Assembly: GCF_032248695.1 (NCBI RefSeq)
Contig: NZ_JAVHXC010000004.1
Coordinates: 310,001 to 374,000 of the forward strand
Direction of reading: 5' to 3'
Source of the DNA: Dietzia sp032248695
GTDB lineage: Bacteria > Actinomycetota > Actinomycetes > Mycobacteriales > Mycobacteriaceae
Length of the DNA stretch: 64,000 bases
Each line of letters opens with the position of its first letter. Within the stretch, counting starts at the first letter, position 1. The notes under the pieces are model-generated. The model made no database searches. It worked only from the letters and a program-made list of their open reading frames with translations, and was not told the DNA's origin. The position numbers and the translations under genes are program-made. Below are positions 1 to 7,462 of the stretch, piece by piece.

Positions 1-560
1 CCGGCCAGCCCAAGCCGCCCAGCCAGCGCATGTCCCGCCCCTAGCGCTGCCGAGATGCCCACCGGGCCGTGAGCACTGGCGAATCGAGCAGAGAGCCAGC
101 GCGAGTCCGGCCACTCATGCTGGCTGACCGCCCTCCGAGCGCCTGAGCGTTGAGCCGCCGTTCAACCCGCCAGCGCGACCGCCCTCAGATGCGCTGCCTC
201 TCTGACCCGCGCTGGCTCCGTGCACGGTCCCGAGGGAGTTGCGCTAGCGGAAAGGACCATCCGGCCAGCCCAAGCCGCCCAGCCAGCGCATGTACCGCCA
301 CTCGCGCTGCCGAGATGCCCACCGGGCCGTGAGCACTGGCGAATCGAGCAGAGAGCCAGCGCGAGTCCGGCCACTCATGCTGGCTGACCGCCCTCCGAGC
401 CCCTGACCGAGGACCCGCCGTACAACCCGCCAGCGCGACCGCCCTCAGATGCGCTGCCTCTCTGACCCGCGCTGGCTCCGTGCACGGTTCCGAAAGGGTT
501 GCGCTGGCGTAAAGGACCATCCGGCCAGCCCAAGCCGCCCAGCCAGCGCGAGTCGGGCCG
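1..560. repeat. 260-bp tandem repeat block, about 2.1 copies
   Basis: Positions 1-260 and 261-520 are near-identical 260-bp units. A third copy begins at 521 but after about 29 bases jumps to sequence that lies 75 bases further on in the unit. The jump point is the 9-mer AGCCAGCGC, which occurs twice per unit, so the third copy looks like a deletion by recombination between short repeats. The unit is studded with GCTGGC/GCCAGC words. Reading frames across it are by-products of GC bias, so I see no gene here. The block touches the window edge and probably continues upstream. Confidence 0.9.
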
Positions 561-561
561 C

Positions 562-1527
562 TTACGCTGCCGGATCGCCCGGCACGCGCCGAAAGGACTC
601 TCCCGACCCGGCCTCGGCGGAACCGGCCGCGGCGCCGCCGGCCCCGGCCCGAGCAGCCCGAGCACCCCCAGCGGACCCACCCGAACCAGCCACCGCTCCA
701 CCATCCGCGGGCCCCTCGGTCGGCGGGGCGGAGCCGTCGAGAACCGTGAGCGCCCGCGCCGGGACGTTGGTGCCGACCCAGTCCACGCCGAGATCGCGGC
801 ACAGCAGCAGGTCGGCGGGGTCGTCAACGGTCCAGCAGTACGTGCCCATGCCGCGCGACCGCCAGTACTCGACCAGCCACGGCCGGGCGCGCAACGCGCT
901 GATGCTCGGCCCCATCAGCTGGGCGCCGAACCCCTCGGCGGGCCAGGACTTGAAGACGTTGCGCCGCTCGCGCAGCTGCACGGTCGGCACGTCCGAAGCC
1001 AACTGCCGGAACCGGCGGACGGCGGCGACGGAGAAACTCATCATCACGGCGCGCGATTCGGCGAACGACGCGGCCCGGTCCAGCCCGAAGTAGGCCAGCT
1101 CGTCACGCAGGGCGGTCTCGACGCGGCCGCCGGTCGGCACGGGGTGCTTGGTCTCGAGGAACAGCCTGACGTGCGGGTACGCCTCGGCCATGACGAGGAA
1201 GCTGCGGAGGGTCATGACGGGTTCGGGCCTGCGGTGCACCGGGTGCCAGGAGCCCACGTCGAGGCGGGAGAGCTGGTCGATGGTGCTGGAGTGGACCCAC
1301 AGGTCACGGTCGGCGACGCGGGTGGTGCGCGGGTCGTGGAGCAGGACGGGCACGCCGTCGGCGGTGAGCCGGATGTCCACCTCGAGCGCCTCGGCGCCCT
1401 GGTCGAGGGCCTGCTGGTAGGCGACGTGGGTGAGTTCGGGGTAGTCGGCGGAGGCGCCCCGGTGGGCGACGACGCCGCTGCGGGTGGAGACGGGTGAGGG
1501 CAGGTGGGTGGTCGCGGGGACCGTCAC
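562..1527 (-). CDS. glycerophosphodiester phosphodiesterase family protein
   Basis: A 321-residue GDPD-family TIM-barrel enzyme, predicted to hydrolyse glycerophosphodiesters to glycerol 3-phosphate and an alcohol. The signature is visible: HRGA at residues 22-25, the acidic pair in EVDIR at 49-53 and the catalytic-type HD at 64-65 (VLLHDPRTTR). The C-terminal WTVDDP and DWVGTN segments also fit the family. No signal peptide is seen, so it is probably cytoplasmic, like UgpQ. The last ~45 residues are a low-complexity Gly/Ala/Ser tail that runs into the repeat block, which suggests the 3' end has eroded or been extended by repeat expansion. It starts 4 bases beyond the stop of the DUF4328 gene and is probably cotranscribed with it. 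Confidence 0.85.
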   Translation of the reverse strand: MTVPATTHLPSPVSTRSGVVAHRGASADYPELTHVAYQQALDQGAEALEVDIRLTADGVPVLLHDPRTTRVADRDLWVHSSTIDQLSRLDVGSWHPVHRRPEPVMTLRSFLVMAEAYPHVRLFLETKHPVPTGGRVETALRDELAYFGLDRAASFAESRAVMMSFSVAAVRRFRQLASDVPTVQLRERRNVFKSWPAEGFGAQLMGPSISALRARPWLVEYWRSRGMGTYCWTVDDPADLLLCRDLGVDWVGTNVPARALTVLDGSAPPTEGPADGGAVAGSGGSAGGARAARAGAGGAAAGSAEAGSGESFRRVPGDPAA

Positions 1528-1530
1528 GTC

Positions 1531-2403
1531 TCACTCCTTCCGGATCGCGGACGCCTCCACGATCCCCGCCGGGAGGAACCGGCGGGTGAACCGCGGGGAA
1601 GGGTCGGTGAAACTCCGCATGACGGCCCGGGTCTCGCGCGCTGCCCACCACGCGGCGAGGGCGGCCAGGGCGGTGAGCAGGACCGCGTCGGCGGCGGCCT
1701 GCGCGCCGTCGCCGCTGCGGCGCCAGAGGGCCAGGGCGAGGGCCGCGCCGTTGACGCCCCACGCCAGCCACCAGCGTCGGAGGTCGGAGCGGGACGGGGC
1801 GCGGTCCGACGCCCGACGCAGTTCCTCCAGGTAGACGGGGAGGCGGAAGAAGTTGACGACGACGACGAGCGCCCCCGCCCACAGGCCCGCCCGTGACCGC
1901 GGGTCCGGAACCGGTGCGAAGGCCCGTCGCCGGGTGTCGACGAGCCAGGCGGTGGCGGTGATCGCGGCGACTGCCCCCACGGCGAGGGCGACGATCCCGG
2001 TGACCCAGACGAACGCGGTCGTGACGGCTTCGAGCCACCACGGGGTGAGCCGGTCGGCGTACCAGGCCAGGGTGGCGTAGCGCAGTGCGTGGGCGACGGC
2101 GGTGGCGGCGAACCAGGCGCCGGCCGAGCGCAGGATGCCGGGGGCGACGGCCGCCAGGCGGCGGGGCCGCGACCCGGCGTCGGACCCGGGGTGCCCGGCG
2201 TGCGGCCCGCCGGGGTGCGGGATTACGACCGGGGGCAGGCCCCATCGCGGGGTGGCCGGGTACGCGGGCGTCCGCGGTCCCCACGCTGGCCCGGTGCGGT
2301 ACCTGGGCAGCGGCGGCCGCGGGGTCGGCAGCGGGGGTCGCCACGGCGGGTGCGCGACCCAGCGCCACTGCCCCTGCCGCCGCGGTGTGGTCATGCCGAC
2401 CAT
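1531..2403 (-). CDS. DUF4328-type multipass membrane protein
   Basis: About 290 residues. A Pro/Arg-rich cytoplasmic N-terminus is followed by four to five predicted membrane segments, around WFAATAVAHALRYATLAW, VTTAFVWVTGIVALAVGAVA and the later Ala-rich helices. The layout and the PDPRSRAGLWAGALVVVVNF-like region fit DUF4328 proteins of actinobacteria, whose function is unknown. The start could be ATG at 2403 or at 2394; neither has a clear ribosome binding site. Longer upstream extensions would run into the divergent DUF488 gene, so I reject them. The gene is followed almost immediately by the GDPD gene. Confidence 0.6.
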   Translation of the reverse strand: MVGMTTPRRQGQWRWVAHPPWRPPLPTPRPPLPRYRTGPAWGPRTPAYPATPRWGLPPVVIPHPGGPHAGHPGSDAGSRPRRLAAVAPGILRSAGAWFAATAVAHALRYATLAWYADRLTPWWLEAVTTAFVWVTGIVALAVGAVAAITATAWLVDTRRRAFAPVPDPRSRAGLWAGALVVVVNFFRLPVYLEELRRASDRAPSRSDLRRWWLAWGVNGAALALALWRRSGDGAQAAADAVLLTALAALAAWWAARETRAVMRSFTDPSPRFTRRFLPAGIVEASAIRKE

Positions 2404-2454
2404 GCTGGCACAACCGGGGTGGCGCGGGCCCGCCGTGTGGCACAGGCTGGGGTC

Positions 2455-2826
2455 ATGTCCGTGAGCTGCCTGCGCGTCCACGATCTCGTCTCGGGCCGTG
2501 CCGATCCGGGGGACGCCTACGTGGTCCTCGTGGACCGGCTGTGGCCGCGGGGAGTGCGTAAGGACGCGTTCCGTCACGATGAATGGTGCAGGGACGTGGC
2601 GCCGTCGGACGGGTTACGCCGGGAGTTCCACGGCGGCGACGTGGGATTCGACGCTTTCGTCGAGCGGTACCGGGCCGAGCTGTCCCGCCCGCCCGCGGTC
2701 GCGGCGGTCCGGCGTCTGGCCACCCGGGCCGCGGACGGGGACGTGGTGCTCGCATACGCCTCACGCGACACCGAGCGCAACCACGCGAGGGTGTTGGCGG
2801 ACGTCCTCCTGGCCGCCGGAGACTGA
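2455..2826 (+). CDS. DUF488 family protein
   Basis: 123 residues, the usual length for short DUF488 proteins. The family motif VLVDRLWPRGVRKD is near residues 24-37, followed by EWCRDVAPSDGLRREF and a C-terminal DVVLAYASRDTERNHA segment in which family members usually have LLYSAKD. The biochemical function is unknown. It is predicted to be cytoplasmic, with no signal peptide or membrane segment. The ATG at 2455 is chosen because the conserved core begins a few residues later; upstream extensions run into the opposite gene. It is divergent from the DUF4328 gene. Confidence 0.8.
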   Translation: MSVSCLRVHDLVSGRADPGDAYVVLVDRLWPRGVRKDAFRHDEWCRDVAPSDGLRREFHGGDVGFDAFVERYRAELSRPPAVAAVRRLATRAADGDVVLAYASRDTERNHARVLADVLLAAGD

Positions 2827-2917
2827 TGACCGACGGCGTTCCACCTGCGGCGGATGTATCCGCCGTCACAGAAGGGGTGACGGACCGCGCCGCCGTGTGT
2901 ATGGTCGTCCCCAGTAG

Positions 2918-2947
2918 TTGAAATCGTTCGTTGTATTTCTGTAGATC
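2918..2947 (+). promoter_or_regulatory. candidate promoter of the cold shock gene
   Basis: TTGAAA at 2918-2923 and TAGATC at 2942-2947, 18 bases apart, lie upstream of the cold shock gene. Transcription from here would give a leader of roughly 105 bases. A long leader is typical of cspA-type genes, where it acts in cold-dependent translation. I see no further structure in the 2827-3059 gap. Confidence 0.45.
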
Positions 2948-3059
2948 CACGGCCCTTGCGAGAGGGAAGTGCGGCACCGCAGGGAAACACACAGCACGCT
3001 CTCTGCTGCAGCACCTGGTACTCCGACAAGCGGAGCACCAACTCTCGAAAGGCATCACT

Positions 3060-3263
3060 ATGGCTACCGGTACCGTGAAGTGGTTCAACGCCGACAAGGG
3101 CTTCGGCTTCATCGCCCCCGACGACGGCTCCGCCGACGTCTTCGCCCACTTCTCCGCCATCCAGGGCTCGGGCTACCGCTCGCTCGAGGAGAACCAGCAG
3201 GTCTCCTTCGACGTCGCGCAGGGCGCCAAGGGCCTGCAGGCGGAGAACATCACCCCGCTGTGA
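3060..3263 (+). CDS. cspA: cold shock protein, CspA family
   Basis: 67 residues, a complete single cold shock domain. It carries the RNP1-like KGFGFI (residues 13-18) and RNP2-like DVFAHF (26-31) motifs, with KWFN at 7-10. Such proteins bind single-stranded RNA or DNA and melt RNA secondary structure during cold or growth transitions. The ATG at 3060 follows a CGAAAGG ribosome binding site. The longer upstream frame is rejected because the CSD starts at this ATG. A strong hairpin terminator lies downstream, so the gene is monocistronic. Confidence 0.97.
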   Translation: MATGTVKWFNADKGFGFIAPDDGSADVFAHFSAIQGSGYRSLEENQQVSFDVAQGAKGLQAENITPL

Positions 3264-3304
3264 TGTGTGACGTCAGAGTGATCTGACGCCCGCAGACTGT
3301 ACGT

Positions 3305-3342
3305 AGAGGGCCCCGCAGGAGAATTCTCCCGCGGGGCCCTCT
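3305..3342 (+). terminator. hairpin terminator after cspA
   Basis: A 12-bp perfect stem runs from AGAGGGCCCCGC (3305-3316) to GCGGGGCCCTCT (3331-3342). The 14-base loop contains the self-complementary GGAGAATTCTCC. There is no T-tract, as is usual in high-GC actinobacteria. It lies between the convergent cspA and msrA genes and may serve both. Confidence 0.85.
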
Positions 3343-3498
3343 CGTGTGCGCACTGCCTTCCCGCGTGTGCGGGGCCTCTCACATCCCGCGGGCGGACCCG
3401 GCCCGCGCGACCCGCTCCGCCCGGTGCCCGGGGCCCGGTGTCCTGGATCAACCATCGCCGGGGATCATCCATCGCCGGGGATCAGCCGGCGGCCGGGA

Positions 3499-4176
3499 TC
3501 AGATGGGGCAGGCGACCCCACTGCGCACGTGGCAGTCGTACCCGCCGGGGTTCTTGACCAGATACTGCTGGTGGTAGTCCTCAGCGTAGTAGTACGTCCC
3601 GCAGCGGACCTCCTCGAGCATCCCGATCTCGGTGGTCACCGGCCCGTGGCCCGCGGCGTCGAGCTCCGCCTGGTAGCCCTCCGCGATGCGGCGCGCCGCC
3701 TCCAGCTGCCCGGAGGTGGTCGTGTAGATCGCCGAGCGGTACTGAGTGCCCATGTCGTTGCCCTGGCGCATCCCCTGCGTCGGGTCATGCCACTCGAAGA
3801 ACTCCTTCAACAGGACCTCCACGGACAACACCCGGGGATCGAAGACCACCAGTACCGCCTCGGTGTGGCCGGTGGCGCCCGTGCAGGTCTCCTCGTACGT
3901 CGGATTGGGCGTCCAACCACCCGCGTAGACGGCCGCCGTGGTCCACACGCCGTCGAGCTGCCAGAGCACCTTCTCCGCACCCCAGAAGCACCCCAGACCC
4001 AGCACGATCGACTCGTGCCCCTCCGGGAACGGCGGCGTCATGGGGTTGCCCGTGACGATGTTCGCCGGCGCCACGGCCATCGGTTCCTCCCGACCCGGCA
4101 GCGCCGAGTCGGCGTCGACGACCTCGGTCGCCCGTCGCATCGCGGAGAGTCTGATCGCGTCCTGTAGCCAGCCCAT
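3499..4176 (-). CDS. msrA: peptide-methionine (S)-S-oxide reductase MsrA
   Basis: 225 residues, close to the E. coli length. The catalytic GCFWG motif is at 62-66, followed by the expected GGWTPNPTYEETCTGATGH block and YRSAIY. Two C-terminal cysteines, in GYDCH (residue 215) and the terminal ACPI (223), fit the resolving and recycling cysteines of three-Cys MsrA enzymes. It reduces the S epimer of methionine sulfoxide in proteins, using thioredoxin or an equivalent. Cytoplasmic. Monocistronic and convergent with cspA. Confidence 0.96.
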   Translation of the reverse strand: MGWLQDAIRLSAMRRATEVVDADSALPGREEPMAVAPANIVTGNPMTPPFPEGHESIVLGLGCFWGAEKVLWQLDGVWTTAAVYAGGWTPNPTYEETCTGATGHTEAVLVVFDPRVLSVEVLLKEFFEWHDPTQGMRQGNDMGTQYRSAIYTTTSGQLEAARRIAEGYQAELDAAGHGPVTTEIGMLEEVRCGTYYYAEDYHQQYLVKNPGGYDCHVRSGVACPI

Positions 4177-4280
4177 GACCCCAGGGTAACCACGTCGGCC
4201 GATCGAGACCCGGTCGTGATGTGACCGATCCCATAGTCGGCGTTACAGTGGTCGCCAGTTCGACCGAGGGGGATCTCGAC

Positions 4281-4460
4281 GTGACCGCCACACAGCCCGT
4301 AGCCCAACGCCTCCGCGCCATCTTCGACACCGACGCCACGACGTCGCAGCCGTTCGAGGGGACCGGCTGCAGCGATCACGTCCGCCGCCGCAGTCTCACG
4401 GCACCCGTCGCGGTCGCCGCGGTCCTCCTGGTGGTGCTGATCGCGCTACTCGTCCTCTGA
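4281..4460 (+). CDS. small single-pass membrane protein, unknown
   Basis: 59 residues if it starts at GTG 4281, which is preceded by a purine-rich GAGGGGGA about 8 bases away. The frame is open further upstream to 4221, but that part resembles promoter DNA. The protein has a polar N-terminus (VTATQPVAQRLRAIF), an Arg-rich patch, HVRRR, and a C-terminal hydrophobic helix of about 20 residues ending in VLIALLVL. This is a tail-anchored or single-span layout. I do not recognise a family. It lies between msrA and the Nudix gene. Confidence 0.5.
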   Translation: MTATQPVAQRLRAIFDTDATTSQPFEGTGCSDHVRRRSLTAPVAVAAVLLVVLIALLVL

Positions 4461-4509
4461 TCTACCCCGGCGGGGGGCTCGTCCCCGCCGGCAGACAGAG
4501 CCCCGCCAG

Positions 4510-4977
4510 TCACTCCGGGGACGGGGTCCCGACGCACTCGCGCGCGACCCGCACCAGGAGTGGCGCCCACGGCGCGCAGTCGTCCTCGGGTAGTCGCGCG
4601 ATGGCACTCAGGTCGTCGGCCGTCACCCAGCGCGCCTCGGCGATCTCGGCACGGGGCACCGGATCGCCGTCCACCCGGGCCGCGAAGACCTCGGAGACCA
4701 GCACGAATCCCGGCTCGTTGGCGGTGGCGGTGGCGAACCGGCCGAGCGGGACCAACGCGTCCGCCGCGAGGATCACCCCGAGCTCCTCGTCGACCTCGCG
4801 CACCGCGCACTCCAACGGCGACTCCCCCGACTCCCATTTGCCACCCGGCAGCATGAACCGGTCCGTTCCGGCCTTGCGGACCGTCACCACGGAGCCGTCG
4901 GGGCGGTTGAGGACGACCGCCGAGACGGAGATGGTGCGCCCGGGGTCCGTATCGGAGTGATCCACGGTCCCGATCAT
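4510..4977 (-). CDS. Nudix hydrolase
   Basis: 155 residues. The full Nudix box is visible: GGKWESGESPLECAVREVDE followed by ELGV fits GX5EX7REUXEEXGU and lies roughly at residues 45-68. It should hydrolyse a nucleoside diphosphate linked to another moiety; the substrate cannot be read from sequence. The ATG at 4977 is chosen because the mature Nudix beta-strand (TISVSAVVLNRPDG) begins about 15 residues later. The much longer open frame upstream is antisense to sodA. The gene is divergent from sodA. Confidence 0.9.
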   Translation of the reverse strand: MIGTVDHSDTDPGRTISVSAVVLNRPDGSVVTVRKAGTDRFMLPGGKWESGESPLECAVREVDEELGVILAADALVPLGRFATATANEPGFVLVSEVFAARVDGDPVPRAEIAEARWVTADDLSAIARLPEDDCAPWAPLLVRVARECVGTPSPE

Positions 4978-5124
4978 GGCAGGCCGGCCGAGGACTCGCG
5001 CGCCCACCGAGGCGGCGCACGGCGCGCCCGCCCGCAGATCACTATGGTGGAAGCGGACGCCGTGACGGGCGCCACGGGCCAGCCCCGCGTGCTGCCCGTC
5101 ACCCAACTGAAAGGACACTCCACT

Positions 5125-5727
5125 ATGGCCGAGTACGTTCTTCCCGATCTCGACTACGACTACGGCGCTCTCGAGCCGCACATCTCCGGCGAGATCATGG
5201 AGCTCCACCACTCCAAGCACCACGCCACCTACGTCAAGGGCGCGAACGACGCCCTCGAGCAGCTCGCCGCGGCCCGCGAGGACGGCAGCATCTCCGGCAA
5301 GGCCCCGCTGCTGAGCAAGAACCTGGCCTTCCACCTCGGTGGCCACACCAACCACTCCATCTTCTGGAAGAACCTCTCGCCGGAGGGTGGCGACCGCCCC
5401 GAGGGTGAGCTCGCCGCCGCGATCGACGCCGAGTTCGGCTCGTTCGACAAGTTCCAGGCGCACTTCAACGCCGTCGCCCTCACCCTGCAGGGCTCGGGCT
5501 GGTCCATCCTCGGCTGGGACCACATCGGCCAGCGCATGGTCATCCAGCAGCTGACCGACCAGCAGGGCAACATCTCGGTGAACATCACCCCGCTGCTCAT
5601 GCTGGACATGTGGGAGCACGCCTTCTACCTCCAGTACAAGAACGTCAAGGCCGACTACGTCAACGCCTTCTGGAACGTCGTGAACTGGAAGGACGTGGCC
5701 GAGCGCTACGCCGCCGCCAAGGGCTGA
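5125..5727 (+). CDS. sodA: superoxide dismutase, Mn/Fe family
   Basis: 200 residues, the standard length. N-terminal hairpin ligand region MELHHSKHHATYV, then NLAFHLGGHTNHSIFW, GSGWSILGWD and the metal-binding DMWEHAFYLQY near the C-terminus. It dismutates superoxide to peroxide and oxygen. The GGHTNHS region resembles Mn/cambialistic actinobacterial enzymes. No signal peptide is present, as in mycobacterial SodA. The ATG at 5125 follows AAAGGA at 5110-5115. A strong hairpin follows, so the gene is monocistronic. Confidence 0.97.
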   Translation: MAEYVLPDLDYDYGALEPHISGEIMELHHSKHHATYVKGANDALEQLAAAREDGSISGKAPLLSKNLAFHLGGHTNHSIFWKNLSPEGGDRPEGELAAAIDAEFGSFDKFQAHFNAVALTLQGSGWSILGWDHIGQRMVIQQLTDQQGNISVNITPLLMLDMWEHAFYLQYKNVKADYVNAFWNVVNWKDVAERYAAAKG

Positions 5728-5777
5728 GCACGACTCTCCGCGACCCCGCGGCTCGGCTGAGCCGATAGCGGATCCTG

Positions 5778-5827
5778 CGCCCGGGAGCGATACCGCCGCA
5801 CTGTACGGCGGCCGTCGCCCCCGGGCG
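5778..5827 (+). terminator. hairpin terminator after sodA
   Basis: A two-tier stem: the outer arms CGCCCGGG (5778-5785) and CCCGGGCG (5820-5827) enclose an inner CCGCCG/CGGCGG stem with a 7-base loop. It sits between convergent sodA and the SRPBCC gene. Confidence 0.75.
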
Positions 5828-5865
5828 CCGTCGTGTCGCGGGGCGATCCCCCACCGGCGCGGGAC

Positions 5866-6582
5866 TCAGGCGAAGACGCGGGCCAACCAGTCCTGCCAGG
5901 CCCGCTCCGTCGCGTCGCGGTCGATCTCGGTGAAGATGTAGTGGCCGACCGCCTGGGGCATCCCCATCGGCGAATTGTCGTGGAAACGGTAGAGGCCGTC
6001 CTCGGTCCGTACCGCGAGGAAATTGACGAACTCGGGGTAGGCGAAGTCGACCACCCCGTCGAGCGGCGGCAGCCCCTCCGGGGTCAGGCGCACGCGCTGG
6101 CCGAGCGTGAGCGGGCCCGTCACCCCCAGCGCCCCCACCAGGGTCTCCCAGGCCCCCGGGCCGGCCGAGCTCGCCGGCCCCTGCGCGGTGACGAAGTGGG
6201 CGGGCCGATCAGCGAAGTGCTCGAGGTACTGGGCCAGGGTGTGCAGGTACATGTCCCAGCCGTGCCCCGTCATCTCCCCGAAGTCGAACTCGGCGTCCCA
6301 GTCGTCACCGAGGTAGCCGCTGTGGACGAAGGTGAGGACCGTGGTGCCGCGGTCCCCGGCGGAGATCAGGTACTCGAACGCGTGGAAGGCGCCGTTGGCG
6401 GCCTCCGGCGTCCGCACCGCCAGGCGTTCGTTCTCGGTGGCCTCGACGTGCATCCCCTCCATGGGCTGGTAGGGGTCGGGAGACCAGCCCGCCTGCCCCT
6501 CCGGGGTGGCGACAGCGCGCCACACCTGCTCCGGGGTGGCCTCGAGCACCACGGTCTTGCGGATCTCGAAGTTCTTCGACAT
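5866..6582 (-). CDS. SRPBCC (AHSA1-like) domain protein
   Basis: 238 residues. The START/AHSA1-like fold is recognisable from the N-terminal IRKTVVLEATPEQVWRAVAT, the following PEGQAGWSPDP, and GHGWDMYLHTLAQYLEHF near residue 125. The C-terminal ~90 residues (GPLTLGQRVRLTPEG...) look like a second, half-length SRPBCC-type extension. The function is not known; such proteins bind hydrophobic ligands. The ATG at 6582 has GGAGGAG about 9 bases upstream. It lies 27 bases downstream of an ArsR-type regulator on the same strand, a pairing common in actinobacteria, and is probably controlled by it. Confidence 0.8.
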   Translation of the reverse strand: MSKNFEIRKTVVLEATPEQVWRAVATPEGQAGWSPDPYQPMEGMHVEATENERLAVRTPEAANGAFHAFEYLISAGDRGTTVLTFVHSGYLGDDWDAEFDFGEMTGHGWDMYLHTLAQYLEHFADRPAHFVTAQGPASSAGPGAWETLVGALGVTGPLTLGQRVRLTPEGLPPLDGVVDFAYPEFVNFLAVRTEDGLYRFHDNSPMGMPQAVGHYIFTEIDRDATERAWQDWLARVFA

Positions 6583-6609
6583 GGCGGGGCTCCTCCAGTG
6601 ATGGTCCGG

Positions 6610-7320
6610 TCAGGAATGGCCCGGGCGCGGATCGTCCGGGTGGGCGTGGCCCGGGCGCGGATCGTCCGGGTGGGCGTGGACCGGGCGCGGATCGTCCGGG
6701 CGGGCGTGGTCGGGGTGCGGGTCAGCCGAGGCGGGCACCGCGGGGTGCAGGGCGATCACGAGGCGGTGGAGCTTGCCCGTCCCCGCCGTGTCCGGCCGCG
6801 CGGCGGTGTGGTGTCTGGCCACCAGGTCCGCCACGACCTCGGACAACTCCTCGGCGAAGGCGGCACGATCCGCGGCGGAGGCGAACCGGATGTGGCCGTC
6901 CATCGCGAAGGTGGCGACCGGGCGCCCCGCCCGCCGTGCCCCGGTGAGCAACACGCCCACGTCCCGGACCAGCCGGGAGGCGAGCGCGAGCAACCAGCGT
7001 GCCGAGAGCCGGTCCGGCGCGCTACCCGGGTCCGGCTGCATCCGCCCCATCGCGTCCGGCGAGATGACGAACGAGGCCGAGCGTGCCTGCAGGATCCGCT
7101 CGGTGAAATTGCCCCGGCGGCGCTGCTCGACCTCCTCGACCAGCCCGTGGCGCTCCAGGATCCGGAGGTGATAGTTCACCTTCTGCCGCGGCAACTCGAG
7201 CCGGGTGGCCAGGCTCGACGCGGACCCGGGCTCGGCCAGCGCCGCGAGGATCCGTCGCCGCAGCGGGTCCAGCGCCACCTCCGCCGCCGCCGCGTCCCCG
7301 ATCACGTCCACCTCGAGCAT
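6610..7320 (-). CDS. ArsR-type winged-helix regulator with repeat tail
   Basis: 236 residues. The N-terminal winged helix (about residues 15-75) includes ALDPLRRRILAALAEPGSAS and the recognition helix LELPRQKVNYHLRILERHGL. The middle ~110 residues resemble the effector part of regulators paired with AHSA1 proteins. The C-terminal ~38 residues are repeats of HPDDPRPGHA encoded by 30-bp tandem DNA repeats and are probably not part of the fold. The start at 7320 lies within 15 bases of an inverted-repeat operator, so the mRNA is likely leaderless and autoregulated. The SRPBCC gene follows in the same operon. Confidence 0.8.
   Translation of the reverse strand: MLEVDVIGDAAAAEVALDPLRRRILAALAEPGSASSLATRLELPRQKVNYHLRILERHGLVEEVEQRRRGNFTERILQARSASFVISPDAMGRMQPDPGSAPDRLSARWLLALASRLVRDVGVLLTGARRAGRPVATFAMDGHIRFASAADRAAFAEELSEVVADLVARHHTAARPDTAGTGKLHRLVIALHPAVPASADPHPDHARPDDPRPVHAHPDDPRPGHAHPDDPRPGHS
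6612..6725. repeat. 30-bp tandem repeats inside the ArsR gene
   Basis: About three and a half copies of a 30-bp unit built around CCCGGGCGCGGATCGTCCGG. The unit keeps frame, adding ten residues (HPDDPRPGHA) per copy to the regulator's C-terminus. Copy number probably varies between strains. Confidence 0.85.
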
Positions 7321-7333
7321 GCCCCGATCGTCC

Positions 7334-7357
7334 TCTTGACAACTATTCTTGTCAAGA
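7334..7357. promoter_or_regulatory. inverted-repeat operator with overlapping divergent -35 boxes
   Basis: A perfect 9-bp inverted repeat, TCTTGACAA (7334-7342) and TTGTCAAGA (7349-7357), with a 6-base spacer. Each arm contains TTGACA, so the repeat supplies a -35 box on both strands. On the minus strand the spacing fits a leaderless start at 7320. It is the likely binding site of the ArsR-type regulator and could also affect the ceramidase gene on the plus strand. Confidence 0.75.
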
Positions 7358-7462
7358 CATGTTCCCGCCGCCGGGACGAGCGTCCACTTGGTACCGTTCC
7401 GATCAGGCGGTGATGCCTGTCACCACCCGCATCCGACCCCACACCCCACCCCGGAGACGCCC

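Noticed and set aside
1..560. Possible CRISPR array
   Set aside because: The units are 260 bp and continuous; there are no short identical repeats separated by unique spacers and no cas genes are in the window. The 15,008-15,190 repeats fail for the same reason.
150..1093. Several open frames on both strands across the 1-560 array and the GDPD gene
   Set aside because: They change with repeat copy boundaries, are Arg/Ser/Pro-rich, have no ribosome site and no family. They are by-products of the high-GC repeats.
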